From positions 1 through 49,218 of the forward strand of contig JACDOC010000022.1 in NCBI GenBank assembly GCA_017656295.1: DNA of 49,218 nucleotides, written 5' to 3'. The position numbers were made by a program, and so were the translations under genes. The notes beneath the pieces were generated by a model. That model was not told the origin of the DNA. It did not search any database and saw only the letters and a program-made list of their open reading frames with translations. This stretch comes from Bacillus sp. (in: firmicutes) (lineage in GTDB: Bacteria > Bacillota > Bacilli > Bacillales > JACDOC01). Of this stretch, positions 1 through 8,168 are shown in pieces (the first letter of the stretch is position 1; each line of letters begins with the position of its first letter).

Positions 1-207
1 ATCTTGGCTTGCACTTTCGGCATCTTGGCTTGCACTTTCAGTATCTTGGCTTGCACTTCGGCATCTTGGCTTGCACTTTCAGCATCTTGGCTTGCACTTC
101 GGCATCTTGGCTTGCACTTTCGCACATTCGGCTTGCACTTTCGGCATCTTGGCTTGCACTTTCGGCATCTTGGCTTGCACTTTCGGCATCTTGGCTTGCA
201 CTTTCGC
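1..207. repeat. Tandem 21-bp minisatellite array (array A)
   Basis: About ten head-to-tail copies of a 20-22 bp unit with core CATCTTGGCTTGCACTTTCG. Unit starts fall near 1, 22, 43, 63, 84, 104, 125, 145, 166 and 187. Copies differ by small substitutions and one-base gaps. The array begins at or before the window edge and ends about 50 bp before the Nudix gene at 261. Open frames run through it only because the period is a multiple of three; none has a ribosome binding site. The units share no clear sequence with the other arrays of the window, but the period is the same. Confidence 0.9.
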
Positions 208-260
208 TATCTTTTTTCCAGTAGCAGTTTCTATCTATAAAAAAAGGAGAGATTCACGAT

Positions 261-746
261 ATGTCCGTTGATTGGAAAAGTATCGAACACCAAATATACA
301 CATTGTGTATGGTGCAGCATGAAGATAAAGTGTTATTAATTAAACGGCCTGATCGGTTAGGGTACCCAGGATATGTGGCCCCCGGGGGTAAAGTCGAATT
401 TCCAGAAAGCATCGTGGAAGGTGCCGTAAGAGAAGTAAAAGAAGAAACGGGCCTCACCGTAACGAATTTAATTTTTAAAGGAATAGACGAATATGTGAAT
501 CCGAAAGAAAAAGTGCGATACATGGTCTTTAACTACTGGACCGATACGTTTGAAGGCGAGCTGCTGGAACATCCACCGGAAGGCGAACTTGTCTGGGTCC
601 CGATCGACGAAGCTTTAAATTTACCGATGCAAGACTGGTTCCGCGTAAAGTTCCATTTGATTCTTGAACCCGGTACATTTGAGATTCACCGCGAGTGGGA
701 CCAAGATTTAAATAAACAAGTGTCCATGAAAATTACCCGTACATAA
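261..746 (+). CDS. Nudix hydrolase (MutT/YvcI-like)
   Basis: A 161-residue Nudix protein. The Nudix box is visible at about residues 42-65, with GGKVEF, then the REVKEETG core that binds the catalytic divalent metal. The family cleaves nucleoside diphosphates linked to another group, often oxidised dNTPs; the substrate here is not deducible. The length and the opening TLCMV resemble Bacillus YvcI-type proteins. The start is supported by AAAGGAGAG about 10 bp upstream. It stands alone, after the tandem array at 1-207 and before a strong terminator. Confidence 0.9.
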   Translation: MSVDWKSIEHQIYTLCMVQHEDKVLLIKRPDRLGYPGYVAPGGKVEFPESIVEGAVREVKEETGLTVTNLIFKGIDEYVNPKEKVRYMVFNYWTDTFEGELLEHPPEGELVWVPIDEALNLPMQDWFRVKFHLILEPGTFEIHREWDQDLNKQVSMKITRT

Positions 747-750
747 ATAA

Positions 751-781
751 CGCAACCAAATTCTGAACGAATTTGGTTGCG
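751..781 (+). terminator. Intrinsic terminator of the Nudix gene
   Basis: A perfect 13-bp stem, CGCAACCAAATTC with a five-base loop, starting four bases after the stop codon. The T tract after it is weak. It may also stop transcription arriving from the opposite strand. Confidence 0.8.
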
Positions 782-799
782 AACATTGTTCCTATAATT

Positions 800-910
800 T
801 CACCACGATAAAATATGTGGTTCGATATGATCAATTCCCCAATGCTGTAAGAATTTCATAATTTTCATTTTGTATTCATCAGGTGGGGAAATACCAATAA
901 AATAGTCCAT
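800..910 (-). pseudogene. N-terminal remnant of a 2'-5' RNA ligase-like gene
   Basis: A 36-codon frame starts with ATG after a good GGGAGG site and reads MDYFIGISPPDEYK, then ends EPHILSW-stop. The opening (YFIGI..PP) and the G(I)xxxEPHI segment match the N terminus and first histidine motif of 2'-5' RNA ligase/phosphoesterase family proteins, which normally run to about 170-180 residues with a second HxT motif. Here homology stops right after EPHI, and the terminator of the convergent Nudix gene follows. It lies just downstream of the alpha/beta hydrolase and was probably co-transcribed with it. The family call rests on a short stretch. Confidence 0.5.
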
Positions 911-912
911 AA

Positions 913-1533
913 TTATTCCTCCCTTTCTTTCACCCACTTCTCAATTGCCACCATCACTTCCTTCAACCAGTCGATGGATTGTAAAACACTTGTATCCGTT
1001 CCTAAACTATGGTCCGCCCCTTTCATAATCACTGCTTCCGGGAACTGTTCTATTCGTTCGGCATGAAAATACGGATCGTTATCACCAATGATATATAAAC
1101 TCTGATGTATTCCTTTTAGCATGCCATCGTACACGAGATCATTGGTGACGAGTGGGGTAAGCCAAATAAACGAAGCATTTGCAAACCGCTCTTCGTTCAC
1201 AAACATTGGCAACACAACTGTCCCCATCGATTTTGCGATAAAGCAAAACTGTTCATACGTGTGTTCACGTAACACTTCGTTAACAACCGCGCGTACATCT
1301 TGCTGAAATTCCTCAAGATCTGGAGATTTCTCGTACGAATAATTCACATGGAGCACATCGTACCCGTTTTGAACCATGATTCCTGTCGCATAGTACAACA
1401 ATGGTCCTTGCGTCGTATAGCCGGCCCCAGGGAGCATCACTGCCAAACGATTCGTCTCAGCCGGCCGCCGAATCAACGTATACGGAATCTCTCGGTTAAT
1501 TCTGTGCACATGCCCTTTTTTCATCGACCTCAT
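913..1533 (-). CDS. Alpha/beta hydrolase
   Basis: A 206-residue cytoplasmic hydrolase. The nucleophile elbow is AKSMGT (Ser about 102), the acid is probably in GDNDPYF (about 151-157), and the catalytic His is in GADHSLG (about 172-178). An oxyanion-type LPGAGYT lies near residue 34. The substrate is unknown; the family includes carboxylesterases and acyl hydrolases. The start at 1533 has a GGAGG upstream; an alternative ATG lies three codons in. The truncated RNA-ligase-like frame lies directly downstream. Confidence 0.85.
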   Translation of the reverse strand: MRSMKKGHVHRINREIPYTLIRRPAETNRLAVMLPGAGYTTQGPLLYYATGIMVQNGYDVLHVNYSYEKSPDLEEFQQDVRAVVNEVLREHTYEQFCFIAKSMGTVVLPMFVNEERFANASFIWLTPLVTNDLVYDGMLKGIHQSLYIIGDNDPYFHAERIEQFPEAVIMKGADHSLGTDTSVLQSIDWLKEVMVAIEKWVKEREE

Positions 1534-1681
1534 CTCAAGACCTCCATTAACTAAATAGGAAAGTTTTGTAAAGATATCTATTCTTTTTTCTACTCAAAAT
1601 CTATTTTTCCTTCTTTTTGATAAGCCTCCTCCCGTGCGTTTCCCCCACGCATCGGCTATACTTAGCTTGAGGTGATTTTGG

Positions 1682-2149
1682 ATGAAAATGTATATCGTTG
1701 CAGGAGATACGCAGGAACAAGGACTACTCCTTCAAAACGAGAATGAAACAAAACTTATCATCGAATCGGATACGGAAAAAGAGTTACCACAAGCGAAAGT
1801 ATATGAAGTGCTGGATGCGGTTGGTTCGTTAGATGGTGGATTTGTCGTGTGCAACAATATCCCAGTGACAGAAGAAGGTCGGCCAGTATTTGAACAACGC
1901 TTTCAGCAGCGAGCTCGCTTAATTGAGCAGGAACCTGGGTTTCAAGCGATTCGGGTGTTAAGGCCATTATCCGACGACACGTACGTCATTATGACCGTGT
2001 GGGAAAACGAGGACGCTTTTAAACAATGGCAACAATCAAAAGCGTTCGAAAAAGCACATAAAAAACGCCGCACAAGTGAAGACGTCGATCAGCAAAAAAC
2101 TATTTTCCCACGGCCATCGTTTGTCACGACCTATGAAATAAAACAGTAA
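1682..2149 (+). CDS. hmoB: Heme-degrading monooxygenase HmoB-like
   Basis: A 155-residue protein whose C-terminal half is an ABM/dimeric ferredoxin-like domain: NNIPVTEEGRP, then EPGFQAIRVLRP, DTYVIMTVWE and the AHKKR segment. The layout and these motifs match Bacillus HmoB (YhgC), which opens heme oxidatively to release iron. The variable N-terminal part (about 60 residues) is also typical. The start follows GAGGTGA. It appears monocistronic. No clear Fur box was identified upstream. Confidence 0.85.
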   Translation: MKMYIVAGDTQEQGLLLQNENETKLIIESDTEKELPQAKVYEVLDAVGSLDGGFVVCNNIPVTEEGRPVFEQRFQQRARLIEQEPGFQAIRVLRPLSDDTYVIMTVWENEDAFKQWQQSKAFEKAHKKRRTSEDVDQQKTIFPRPSFVTTYEIKQ

Positions 2150-2208
2150 AATCGAAAAAATGACGTGAGAATGGACATCTACTTTGGCACGTCACAAGGA
2201 GAATACGA

Positions 2209-2667
2209 ATGGGCTATATCATGGATTTGCGAAAATTGGTCGGAAGTCGCCCTTTGATCATGGTAGGAGCAAATATTATTCTTCTAGATTCCCATCATCG
2301 ACTATTATTGCAACTAAGAAAAGACAACAACTGCTGGGGACTTCCAGGTGGGGCTTTAGAGTTAGGAGAGACGTTAGAAGAGTCCGCCAAAAGAGAATTA
2401 TTTGAAGAAACCGGATTCATTGCGAACAAATTATCATTGTTCCACATTTTTTCAGGAAAAGAATTTTATTATCAATATCCACATGGGGATGAAGTGTATA
2501 ATGTGATCGCCACTTATATTTGTACCGATTATAAGGGAAATATAAGGATCAATGAAGAAGAGGTGCAGGATGTAAAATTTTTTCATCCAAGCGAACTTCC
2601 AGTCAACATTAGTCCACCTGAATTTCCGATACTAAAACAGTTTATTCATGAATATGACACAAAGTAA
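2209..2667 (+). CDS. Nudix hydrolase
   Basis: A 152-residue Nudix protein with the box at about residues 47-69: GGALELGETLEES, then the RELFEETG core. The start MGYIMDLRK is typical of a group of Gram-positive Nudix proteins that continue VGSRPLIMVGAN. It is preceded by CAAGGAG with good spacing; a longer alternative frame from 2184 is in another phase and is not credible. The nucleotide substrate is unknown. It is convergent with the histidine kinase gene, sharing a terminator. Confidence 0.9.
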   Translation: MGYIMDLRKLVGSRPLIMVGANIILLDSHHRLLLQLRKDNNCWGLPGGALELGETLEESAKRELFEETGFIANKLSLFHIFSGKEFYYQYPHGDEVYNVIATYICTDYKGNIRINEEEVQDVKFFHPSELPVNISPPEFPILKQFIHEYDTK

Positions 2668-2696
2668 AAAGGAGCAATAGCTGCTGCTCCCTTTTT
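2666..2696. terminator. Bidirectional terminator
   Basis: Stem GGAGCA / TGCTCC flanked by an A tract on one side and a T tract on the other, between the convergent Nudix gene (ends 2667) and the kinase gene (ends 2705). One base bulges out of the lower stem. Confidence 0.75.
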
Positions 2697-2704
2697 CATT
2701 GGAT

Positions 2705-3814
2705 TTAATGATTTACCGACGTTGCTTTTTCAATGATTGGCAACGTAAAAATTAACGTCGTTCCTTTGTCTGAATGAATGTGCATCTCCCCATCTAAAAA
2801 TCGCAGGCGTTCTTGAATTCCATTTAAGCCATTTCCAGTCCACGACTTCCTTGAAAAACCGATGCCGTTATCCGATACTTGAACTTGCACGCTTCCTTTC
2901 TCCAACCGCAACGTTAATTCACAAGCAGTGGCCCTACTATGCTTGACGACATTCGTGACTGCTTCTTTAATACATAAGCTGAGTACGTTTTGGTGTAACT
3001 TTGGAATGAAATCGACTGTATCCACATCCACTGTAAACGATATCCCAGCGATTTTTAGCATCTGTTTAGCTTCCGCTATCGCTTCGTCTACTGTTGTCAC
3101 CTTCATGTTTGAAATAATTTCTCGGACTTGCTGCAACGCCCTTCTTGATGTTTGCTCAATTTCCTTTATCTCTTCTTTTGCCCGCTTGGGATCTTTTTCA
3201 ATGAATCTCTCAATCAATTGACTTTTTAACGTAATGAACGAAAACGAATGTCCGAGCGTATCATGCAAATCACGCGCAATGCGATGCCGTTCTTGTTGTT
3301 TCACGAGCTCTTCGATTTTTTCGTTCGCGGCTTTGAGTTGCTCTTCTTTTTCATTCAACGACTTAAAGGCAACGGGCATAACCAGCATAACCACGAGATA
3401 CAAAAAGTAGTTTTTAATAAAAGTAAAACCGTTCGTCATAAAGTCATACCCAACAATGAAAAACACAACCGCAACAAACATACCGTACCATGTAAAAAAT
3501 TTTCTTCCTCTGTACCACGCAATAAAATTAGCTGGGAAAAATCCCATCATGATAAACTCTGAAGCGTAGAACAACCCGAAAAAAAGAATAATTCCTAGCA
3601 TACATCCTAACCAATAAGGAAAATAGCGACCTCCCCAATACACTTGCCTGTAAGCAATAACAAAAAGGAGAAGTAAGAAAAGTCCTACTCCCTTATAAAA
3701 CGGAGGCGCATGAAAGAGTCCGTAAGTCGGCAATATTAAATAAAGCAGCCACATCAGCGGAAAAAGACCGAACCGCTCGGGAAAAAGTCGAAACGAAAAT
3801 TTCCTCATCGGCAT
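2705..3814 (-). CDS. Sensor histidine kinase, DesK-like, without adjacent regulator
   Basis: A 369-residue membrane kinase. About five hydrophobic segments fill residues 10-150. A coiled linker follows (about 150-180), then the HisKA_3 phosphoacceptor RIARDLHDTLGH (His near 184). The ATPase domain shows KEAVTNVVKHS (N box) and SDNGIGF (G1 box). Length and layout match Bacillus DesK, the membrane-thickness sensor that controls fatty-acid desaturation. DesK is normally followed by desR; here the next gene downstream is a convergent Nudix gene, so the partner must be elsewhere. Start ATG follows AGGAAG. Confidence 0.88.
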   Translation of the reverse strand: MPMRKFSFRLFPERFGLFPLMWLLYLILPTYGLFHAPPFYKGVGLFLLLLFVIAYRQVYWGGRYFPYWLGCMLGIILFFGLFYASEFIMMGFFPANFIAWYRGRKFFTWYGMFVAVVFFIVGYDFMTNGFTFIKNYFLYLVVMLVMPVAFKSLNEKEEQLKAANEKIEELVKQQERHRIARDLHDTLGHSFSFITLKSQLIERFIEKDPKRAKEEIKEIEQTSRRALQQVREIISNMKVTTVDEAIAEAKQMLKIAGISFTVDVDTVDFIPKLHQNVLSLCIKEAVTNVVKHSRATACELTLRLEKGSVQVQVSDNGIGFSRKSWTGNGLNGIQERLRFLDGEMHIHSDKGTTLIFTLPIIEKATSVNH

Positions 3815-3985
3815 CGCTTCCTATCATTGGGATTTTTTTGATCGCATCATGGTGGGCGAAAAATAGAAATTATTCTTATATTGTATGGGCTGGTGGGCTA
3901 GTTCTGAAAATCAGTCGGTGCATCAATCAATGTTGAGGTACAATAACCAAGTTTCAGAGCATCATCGTATTTCCGGGTGTAAAAA

Positions 3986-4174
3986 TTATTCATTAACAAA
4001 CAAATATCGTTCAAAAATCATATACACCAAAACAGCAACAACTGTAAGATACATAGAATAATAGAACATACGTATCAGCTGTTGCATCCTTCTTTCTTTT
4101 TGACGAAAAGCTAAAAGCTGACCAAGCAATACAAATACAAAAATAAAGATGGCGACAATAAATAAGCTATTCAT
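3986..4174 (-). CDS. Small two-helix membrane protein
   Basis: A 62-residue protein starting MNSLFIVAIF, with two hydrophobic segments (about 2-20 and 36-55) separated by a basic stretch RQKERRMQQ. I place the start at 4174, not the earlier in-frame ATG, because GAGGAG sits 7 bp upstream of it and overlaps the stop of the preceding gene. The two genes are clearly translationally linked. The family is not recognised. Confidence 0.7.
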   Translation of the reverse strand: MNSLFIVAIFIFVFVLLGQLLAFRQKERRMQQLIRMFYYSMYLTVVAVLVYMIFERYLFVNE

Positions 4175-4178
4175 TCCA

Positions 4179-4682
4179 TTACTCCTCTTTGGACTTAGCT
4201 TTACCAACTTTTATGTTCCTTTTTTCTAGTTTTTTTAGGAGGTCATCGTAATTCGTATCACAAAGAACGTCCGGGTCTCCAACCGAAAACGTTTCTCTCG
4301 TCAACATGGTTTCACCTTCTTTTTCATAGCTTCCTAAAGCGTGAAAACCGATCATGTCTTGTGGGATATCTTGAACCTTCTTTCCATTTTCATCGACATA
4401 GTAAAATTCAGACTTATACCACCCTGAATGCTTTTTCCCTTCCCAACCGAAATCTTCAGGAGAGGATGTCAGCAGTATTCCATCCTCGTCAAATTCGTAC
4501 AAAATCGTGAAGTGTTTAATCTCTAATGGAGGAGCATCTTCCACATGGTAGACGATATACGCACAGCCTCTAAATCCTTCGGGAAACGCGTAGGCTCGAT
4601 CGTAAGAAATCGGTTGACTCCAAATATAATAGATTACTATACCTAAAATAACCGAAATGAAGATCATCCGGCCTTTTTTCAT
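4179..4682 (-). CDS. Membrane-anchored extracytoplasmic protein of unknown function
   Basis: A 167-residue protein with a short basic N terminus and one hydrophobic anchor or signal (about 5-22), ending near WSQPISYDR. The rest is soluble and predicted outside the cell. The stretch YAFPEGFRGCAYIVY recalls small Bacillus lipoprotein-like proteins of the DUF6843 type, but there is no lipobox and the match is from memory. The ATG at 4682 has GGAGG five bases upstream. It forms a two-gene unit with the small membrane protein that follows. Confidence 0.7.
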   Translation of the reverse strand: MKKGRMIFISVILGIVIYYIWSQPISYDRAYAFPEGFRGCAYIVYHVEDAPPLEIKHFTILYEFDEDGILLTSSPEDFGWEGKKHSGWYKSEFYYVDENGKKVQDIPQDMIGFHALGSYEKEGETMLTRETFSVGDPDVLCDTNYDDLLKKLEKRNIKVGKAKSKEE

Positions 4683-4904
4683 CAAATCCTCCCCTTTTGG
4701 CCCTGAACGTTGCCTCGTTACAGGACACTTTTTTCCGTTATGAACACCTATTTCACTCCAATATGCCTCGATGATGCGAACAAATTTTAAGCCTTCAATA
4801 CATTTTTAAACACGTTCCGGACGATTGCTCTAATTATATTGATGTTCCCTTTACTAAGCTACTCCTTTTCATATATTCAATATTTTACCATATTCATACA
4901 AAAA

Positions 4905-4946
4905 AGAACCGCCCGAAAAAAGCAAAATCTCTTTCGGACGGTTCCT
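4905..4946 (-). terminator. Terminator of katA
   Basis: Stem GAACCGCCCGAAA pairing with TTTCGGACGGTTC, one mismatch, flanked by an A-rich run that reads as T-rich on the minus strand. It lies just downstream of the catalase stop. Confidence 0.75.
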
Positions 4947-4954
4947 TTCAACCA

Positions 4955-6418
4955 TTACCCTTGTTTTACTTCTTCCGGTACTTCTAGGCCAAGACCTTTG
5001 GCAACGCGCGTACCGTATTCAGGGTCTGCTTTGTAGAAATGAGCGATTTGACGGAGTTTAATTTCTTCTAGTTCGACCGGCTTCATTGAGTTTACGATAT
5101 TTTCTACAAGTCTTGTTCGTTCTTCTTCACTCATGAGTCGGTATAAATCACCGGCTTGTGTGTAATGGTCATCATGATTGTATGGAGCATTTTCGGCAAC
5201 ACCCGACACCGGGTACGGCGCTTGTTTTGCTTCCGGTACTTCTTTCGGTCCGCCGAAGCTGTTCGGTTCGTAATAGACAGATCGTCCGCCGTTATCATCG
5301 TGGCGCATAAATCCGTCGCGTTGATAGTTGTTTACATCCACTCGCGGACGATTAATTGGTAACGAATTGTAGTTCGCGCCAATTCGATAACGGTGCGCAT
5401 CATGATACGCAAACAAACGTCCTTGCAACATTTTATCTGGGGACACATCGACGCCCGGAACGAGGTTACCAGGTGAAAAGGCCGCTTGTTCCACCTCGGC
5501 AAAATAGTTTTCCGGATTGCGATTCAATACAAGTTTTCCAACTTCTATAAGCGGATAGTCTTTATGGGACCACACTTTCGTTACATCAAACGGATCCCAA
5601 CGATACGTGTTCGCCTCTTCTAAAGGCATAATTTGCACATATAATGTCCATGAAGGATAATCTCCCTTTTCAATGGCATTAAATAAATCTTCCGTATGGT
5701 AATCAGGGTTCTCACCAGCGAGTTTCAATGCGGTTTTGTTATCTAAGTTTTTCACGCCTTGATCCGTTTTGAAATGATATTTAATCCAAACACTATCTCC
5801 GTCTGCGTTGGTCCATTTAAACGTGTGACTACCATAGCCGTTCATATGGCGGTAGGTGGCTGGAATTCCGCGGTCACCCATTAAGTAAGTGACTTGATGC
5901 AATGATTCAGGAGATAAGGACCAGAAATCCCATACCGCTGTTGGATTTTTTAAATGGGTACGAGGGTCGCGTTTTTGCGTATGGATAAAATCAGGGAACT
6001 TGATCGCATCGCGTATAAAGAAAATCGGAGTGTTGTTACCAACAATATCGTAGTTTCCTTCTTCTGTGTAAAACTTTACTGCAAATCCACGTGGGTCACG
6101 AACGGTATCCGCTGAACCAAGCTCGCCCGCAACGGTTGAAAAGCGAACGAAGACGGGTGTCCGTTTGCCAACCCCATTAAACACTTTTGCTTTTGTATAT
6201 TTGGACATATCGTTTGTGACTTCAAAAAAACCGTGTGCTCCTGCTCCTTTCGCATGCACGACACGCTCCGGCACCCGCTCCCGGTTAAAATGGGCTAATT
6301 TTTCGAGAAGATGCACATCTTGAATCAACGTTGGACCACGATCGCCTGCTGTTATGGAGTTTTGATTATCGCCTACTGGAGCTCCCCAACTTGTCGTCAG
6401 TTTTTTGTTCTTTGCCAT
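4955..6418 (-). CDS. katA: Vegetative catalase KatA
   Basis: A 487-residue clade-3 heme catalase that converts hydrogen peroxide to water and oxygen. Visible landmarks are [14 protein letters not shown] at the N terminus, [14 protein letters not shown] with the distal His, [13 protein letters not shown] with the distal Asn, and [17 protein letters not shown] with the proximal heme Tyr. The usual start is MAKNKK at 6418, preceded by AGAGGTGAT. The reading frame stays open for 25 more codons upstream, but that stretch holds the promoter and PerR-box region. Control by PerR is inferred from the box at 6501-6515. Confidence 0.97.
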   Translation of the reverse strand: MAKNKKLTTSWGAPVGDNQNSITAGDRGPTLIQDVHLLEKLAHFNRERVPERVVHAKGAGAHGFFEVTNDMSKYTKAKVFNGVGKRTPVFVRFSTVAGELGSADTVRDPRGFAVKFYTEEGNYDIVGNNTPIFFIRDAIKFPDFIHTQKRDPRTHLKNPTAVWDFWSLSPESLHQVTYLMGDRGIPATYRHMNGYGSHTFKWTNADGDSVWIKYHFKTDQGVKNLDNKTALKLAGENPDYHTEDLFNAIEKGDYPSWTLYVQIMPLEEANTYRWDPFDVTKVWSHKDYPLIEVGKLVLNRNPENYFAEVEQAAFSPGNLVPGVDVSPDKMLQGRLFAYHDAHRYRIGANYNSLPINRPRVDVNNYQRDGFMRHDDNGGRSVYYEPNSFGGPKEVPEAKQAPYPVSGVAENAPYNHDDHYTQAGDLYRLMSEEERTRLVENIVNSMKPVELEEIKLRQIAHFYKADPEYGTRVAKGLGLEVPEEVKQG

Positions 6419-6500
6419 AAAAGGATCACCTCTGGAAAAAAATAGTTTAATAACTATATAGCAAAATAATAACACATATAAAATAAAAATCAATACTAAA

Positions 6501-6515
6501 TTATAATTATTTTAA
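6501..6515 (-). promoter_or_regulatory. PerR box upstream of katA
   Basis: TTATAATTATTTTAA matches the palindromic PerR consensus TTATAATTATTATAA at 14 of 15 positions. It is about 85 bp upstream of the katA start. PerR represses katA in Bacillus until peroxide oxidises it, so the position and gene fit. Confidence 0.75.
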
Positions 6516-6633
6516 TGTAATATTGATTATTCATTATACCCTATTAAACTAAAATGCCAAAAATGACAGACACCTTAAATAATTGTGGAATAAATTAACC
6601 ATAAATAAGTTGAATAAAGGAGTGAACCAATCA

Positions 6634-6816
6634 TTGGATTTTTTCTTTTACATGACAGTAATTATCGGTTTAAGTCTTATTTACTATGGATACGAATGTA
6701 AGAAAAAGTACGAGCTGAAAATGAAAGAAGTGGAGTTGGAAGAAAAGAAAATAGAATTAGAGATGAAAAAACTAGACCATCAGTCGAAAATTCAAGATCC
6801 TGCAGAAAAAGCTTGA
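6634..6816 (+). CDS. Small membrane protein with charged coiled coil
   Basis: A 60-residue protein: one hydrophobic helix (about 2-20, FFFYMTVIIGLSLIYYGY) followed by a highly charged heptad-like helix rich in K and E (KMKEVELEEKKIELEMKK). I choose the TTG at 6634 because AAAGGAGTG sits about 9 bp upstream; the frame opens earlier at 6583 without a site. It is single-pass, with a cytoplasmic coiled tail likely. The family is not recognised. A strong terminator overlaps the stop. Confidence 0.7.
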   Translation: MDFFFYMTVIIGLSLIYYGYECKKKYELKMKEVELEEKKIELEMKKLDHQSKIQDPAEKA

Positions 6817-6836
6817 GGAACGTGCCTCAAGCTTTT
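6807..6836 (+). terminator. Intrinsic terminator
   Basis: Perfect 12-bp stem AAAAGCTTGAGG with a six-base loop, ending in TTTT. It overlaps the stop of the small membrane protein gene. Confidence 0.9.
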
Positions 6837-6890
6837 GTGTTTACTCTGTAATGCGATTGATGCTCGATTTTTTATTCTTTTCCCTTTCAC

Positions 6891-6927
6891 ACCAAAAGCG
6901 TAAATATCGATAAACAACGCTTTTGGT
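6891..6927. other. Orphan perfect hairpin
   Basis: ACCAAAAGCGT pairs perfectly with ACGCTTTTGGT across a 15-base loop, in the space between two terminators. No gene is attached to it. It could be a further terminator remnant. Confidence 0.5.
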
Positions 6928-6987
6928 TTAATGTTTCCCATTCGTCTAGCTCGTTCATCTTAGCAAAAAGAAAGACAAAACAATAAT

Positions 6988-7022
6988 CCACCATCACCGT
7001 TGTCACATTACGGTGATGGTGG
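6988..7022 (-). terminator. Terminator of the ASCH gene
   Basis: Perfect 12-bp stem CCACCATCACCG / CGGTGATGGTGG, followed on the minus strand by a T-rich run. Confidence 0.85.
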
Positions 7023-7038
7023 GTTCCAATGCGTTCTC

Positions 7039-7400
7039 CTATGTACTATGGTTCTTTAGTTCCGGCAAATTCACCCAAATAACCGCTCCCTGCGGATGTT
7101 TATACGGAATGGGTTCATCGTATAAGACGGGATTTTGTAATACCCAAGCATAAATGTTTTTATAACGAGGATTCAAACATTCCTTCTTCGGAATACAATG
7201 ATACCGTTCGCCTTCTTGATATTCTTCTAGCGAGAGTTTCTTACAATCTACTAACTCCACCGTGCCGTACACTTTGCCCGAGCCACTTTTAATTAAGGCA
7301 ATTGTTCCTCTGATTTTCGTATTGGAGCCACGGATTTCCCAAGTCTTCTTTCCTTGAAAAATATAATCGATCCAAGGGGATTTATGATTAATCCTTTCAT
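7039..7400 (-). pseudogene. ASCH-domain protein, frameshifted near the start
   Basis: From the ATG at 7400, which has a perfect GGAGGTG site, the frame begins MKGLII and then goes out of phase. The other frame carries SPWIDYIFQGKKTWEIRGS, the conserved opening of ASCH proteins (PUA-like RNA/nucleotide-binding fold), and continues to the stop through GTVELVDCKKL and the YAWVLQNP segment. Restoring one A in the A run at codon 7 joins the two. No ATG, GTG or TTG exists in the second frame before mid-gene. So the gene is broken by one base or the base was lost in sequencing. Confidence 0.8.
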
Positions 7401-7521
7401 TTCACCACCTCCATTCATTCCCATCCTACCATATTATGTATAAAAACTACGCCCACCTTTTTAATGTCCTCATCTCTTTTTGATAAAATAAAGAGGAACT
7501 TCAGATGAAGGAGACAAAACA

Positions 7522-7926
7522 ATGAAAAAAACCGTACGAGTTGTTGGAGCCGTCATCATGAATGAACAAAACAAAATCTTATGCGCGCTTCGTTCACCCG
7601 ACATGTCGCTTCCGAACCTATGGGAGTTTCCAGGAGGCAAAATTGAAGAAGGCGAAGCACCAGAAGAAACATTAGTCCGTGAAATTAAAGAAGAGCTTGG
7701 CTGCACCATCCAAGTACACGAAAAAGTTGAAGAAGTGCATTACGAATACCCATCCGTTATCGTCAACCTGCTCACGTATAAAGCCAAAATCATCCATGGT
7801 GCACCAACAGCCAAAGAGCATGCTGAATTAAAATGGGTACCCCTTCAAGAGCTGCACACTCTCAAATGGGCACCCGCGGATGTTCCGACGGTGGAGGCGT
7901 TGTTAACAGGTTATACTAGTCATTAA
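7522..7926 (+). CDS. MutT-type (deoxy)nucleoside triphosphate pyrophosphohydrolase
   Basis: A 134-residue protein with the MutT pattern WEFPGGKIEEGE and the Nudix core REIKEELG (about residues 34-58). Such proteins hydrolyse damaged dNTPs (for example 8-oxo-dGTP or 5-hydroxy-dCTP) to monophosphates and so lower mutation. The GAAGGAG site is well placed. It stands alone between the ASCH gene and a terminator at 8095. It is the third Nudix gene within 8 kb. Confidence 0.92.
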   Translation: MKKTVRVVGAVIMNEQNKILCALRSPDMSLPNLWEFPGGKIEEGEAPEETLVREIKEELGCTIQVHEKVEEVHYEYPSVIVNLLTYKAKIIHGAPTAKEHAELKWVPLQELHTLKWAPADVPTVEALLTGYTSH

Positions 7927-8094
7927 TAGTTTAATTTTCCTCGGTAGGTAAATTCCTGTATTTTGTATCGTGTTTACAAGTTAGAGAATCCCCATCAAAA
8001 AGACTGCCTGTCCTTTAAATACTATTTGTAAAAACTCTGGACTTGCAAAGATTAGAAGAAACAAACATTGTGGATAAGCCTTTTGAACAGGTCA

Positions 8095-8126
8095 AAAAGA
8101 GTTACCATGAAAATGGTAGCTCTTTT
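8095..8126. terminator. Bidirectional terminator-like hairpin
   Basis: AAAAGAGTTACCAT pairs with ATGGTAGCTCTTTT, one mismatch, four-base loop. It lies between the convergent mutT-like gene and tatC. Confidence 0.75.
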
Positions 8127-8168
8127 ACATACTTAGCTTGGGCATCCATACAGGTTGTCATAAAAAAA

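Noticed and set aside
4-271. Several open frames of 66-78 codons across the start of the window
   Set aside because: They are by-products of the 21-bp array, exist in all forward phases, and have no ribosome binding site.
6419-6493. A longer catalase start with a hydrophobic leader
   Set aside because: The classic MAKNKK start has a good site, and vegetative catalases are cytoplasmic.
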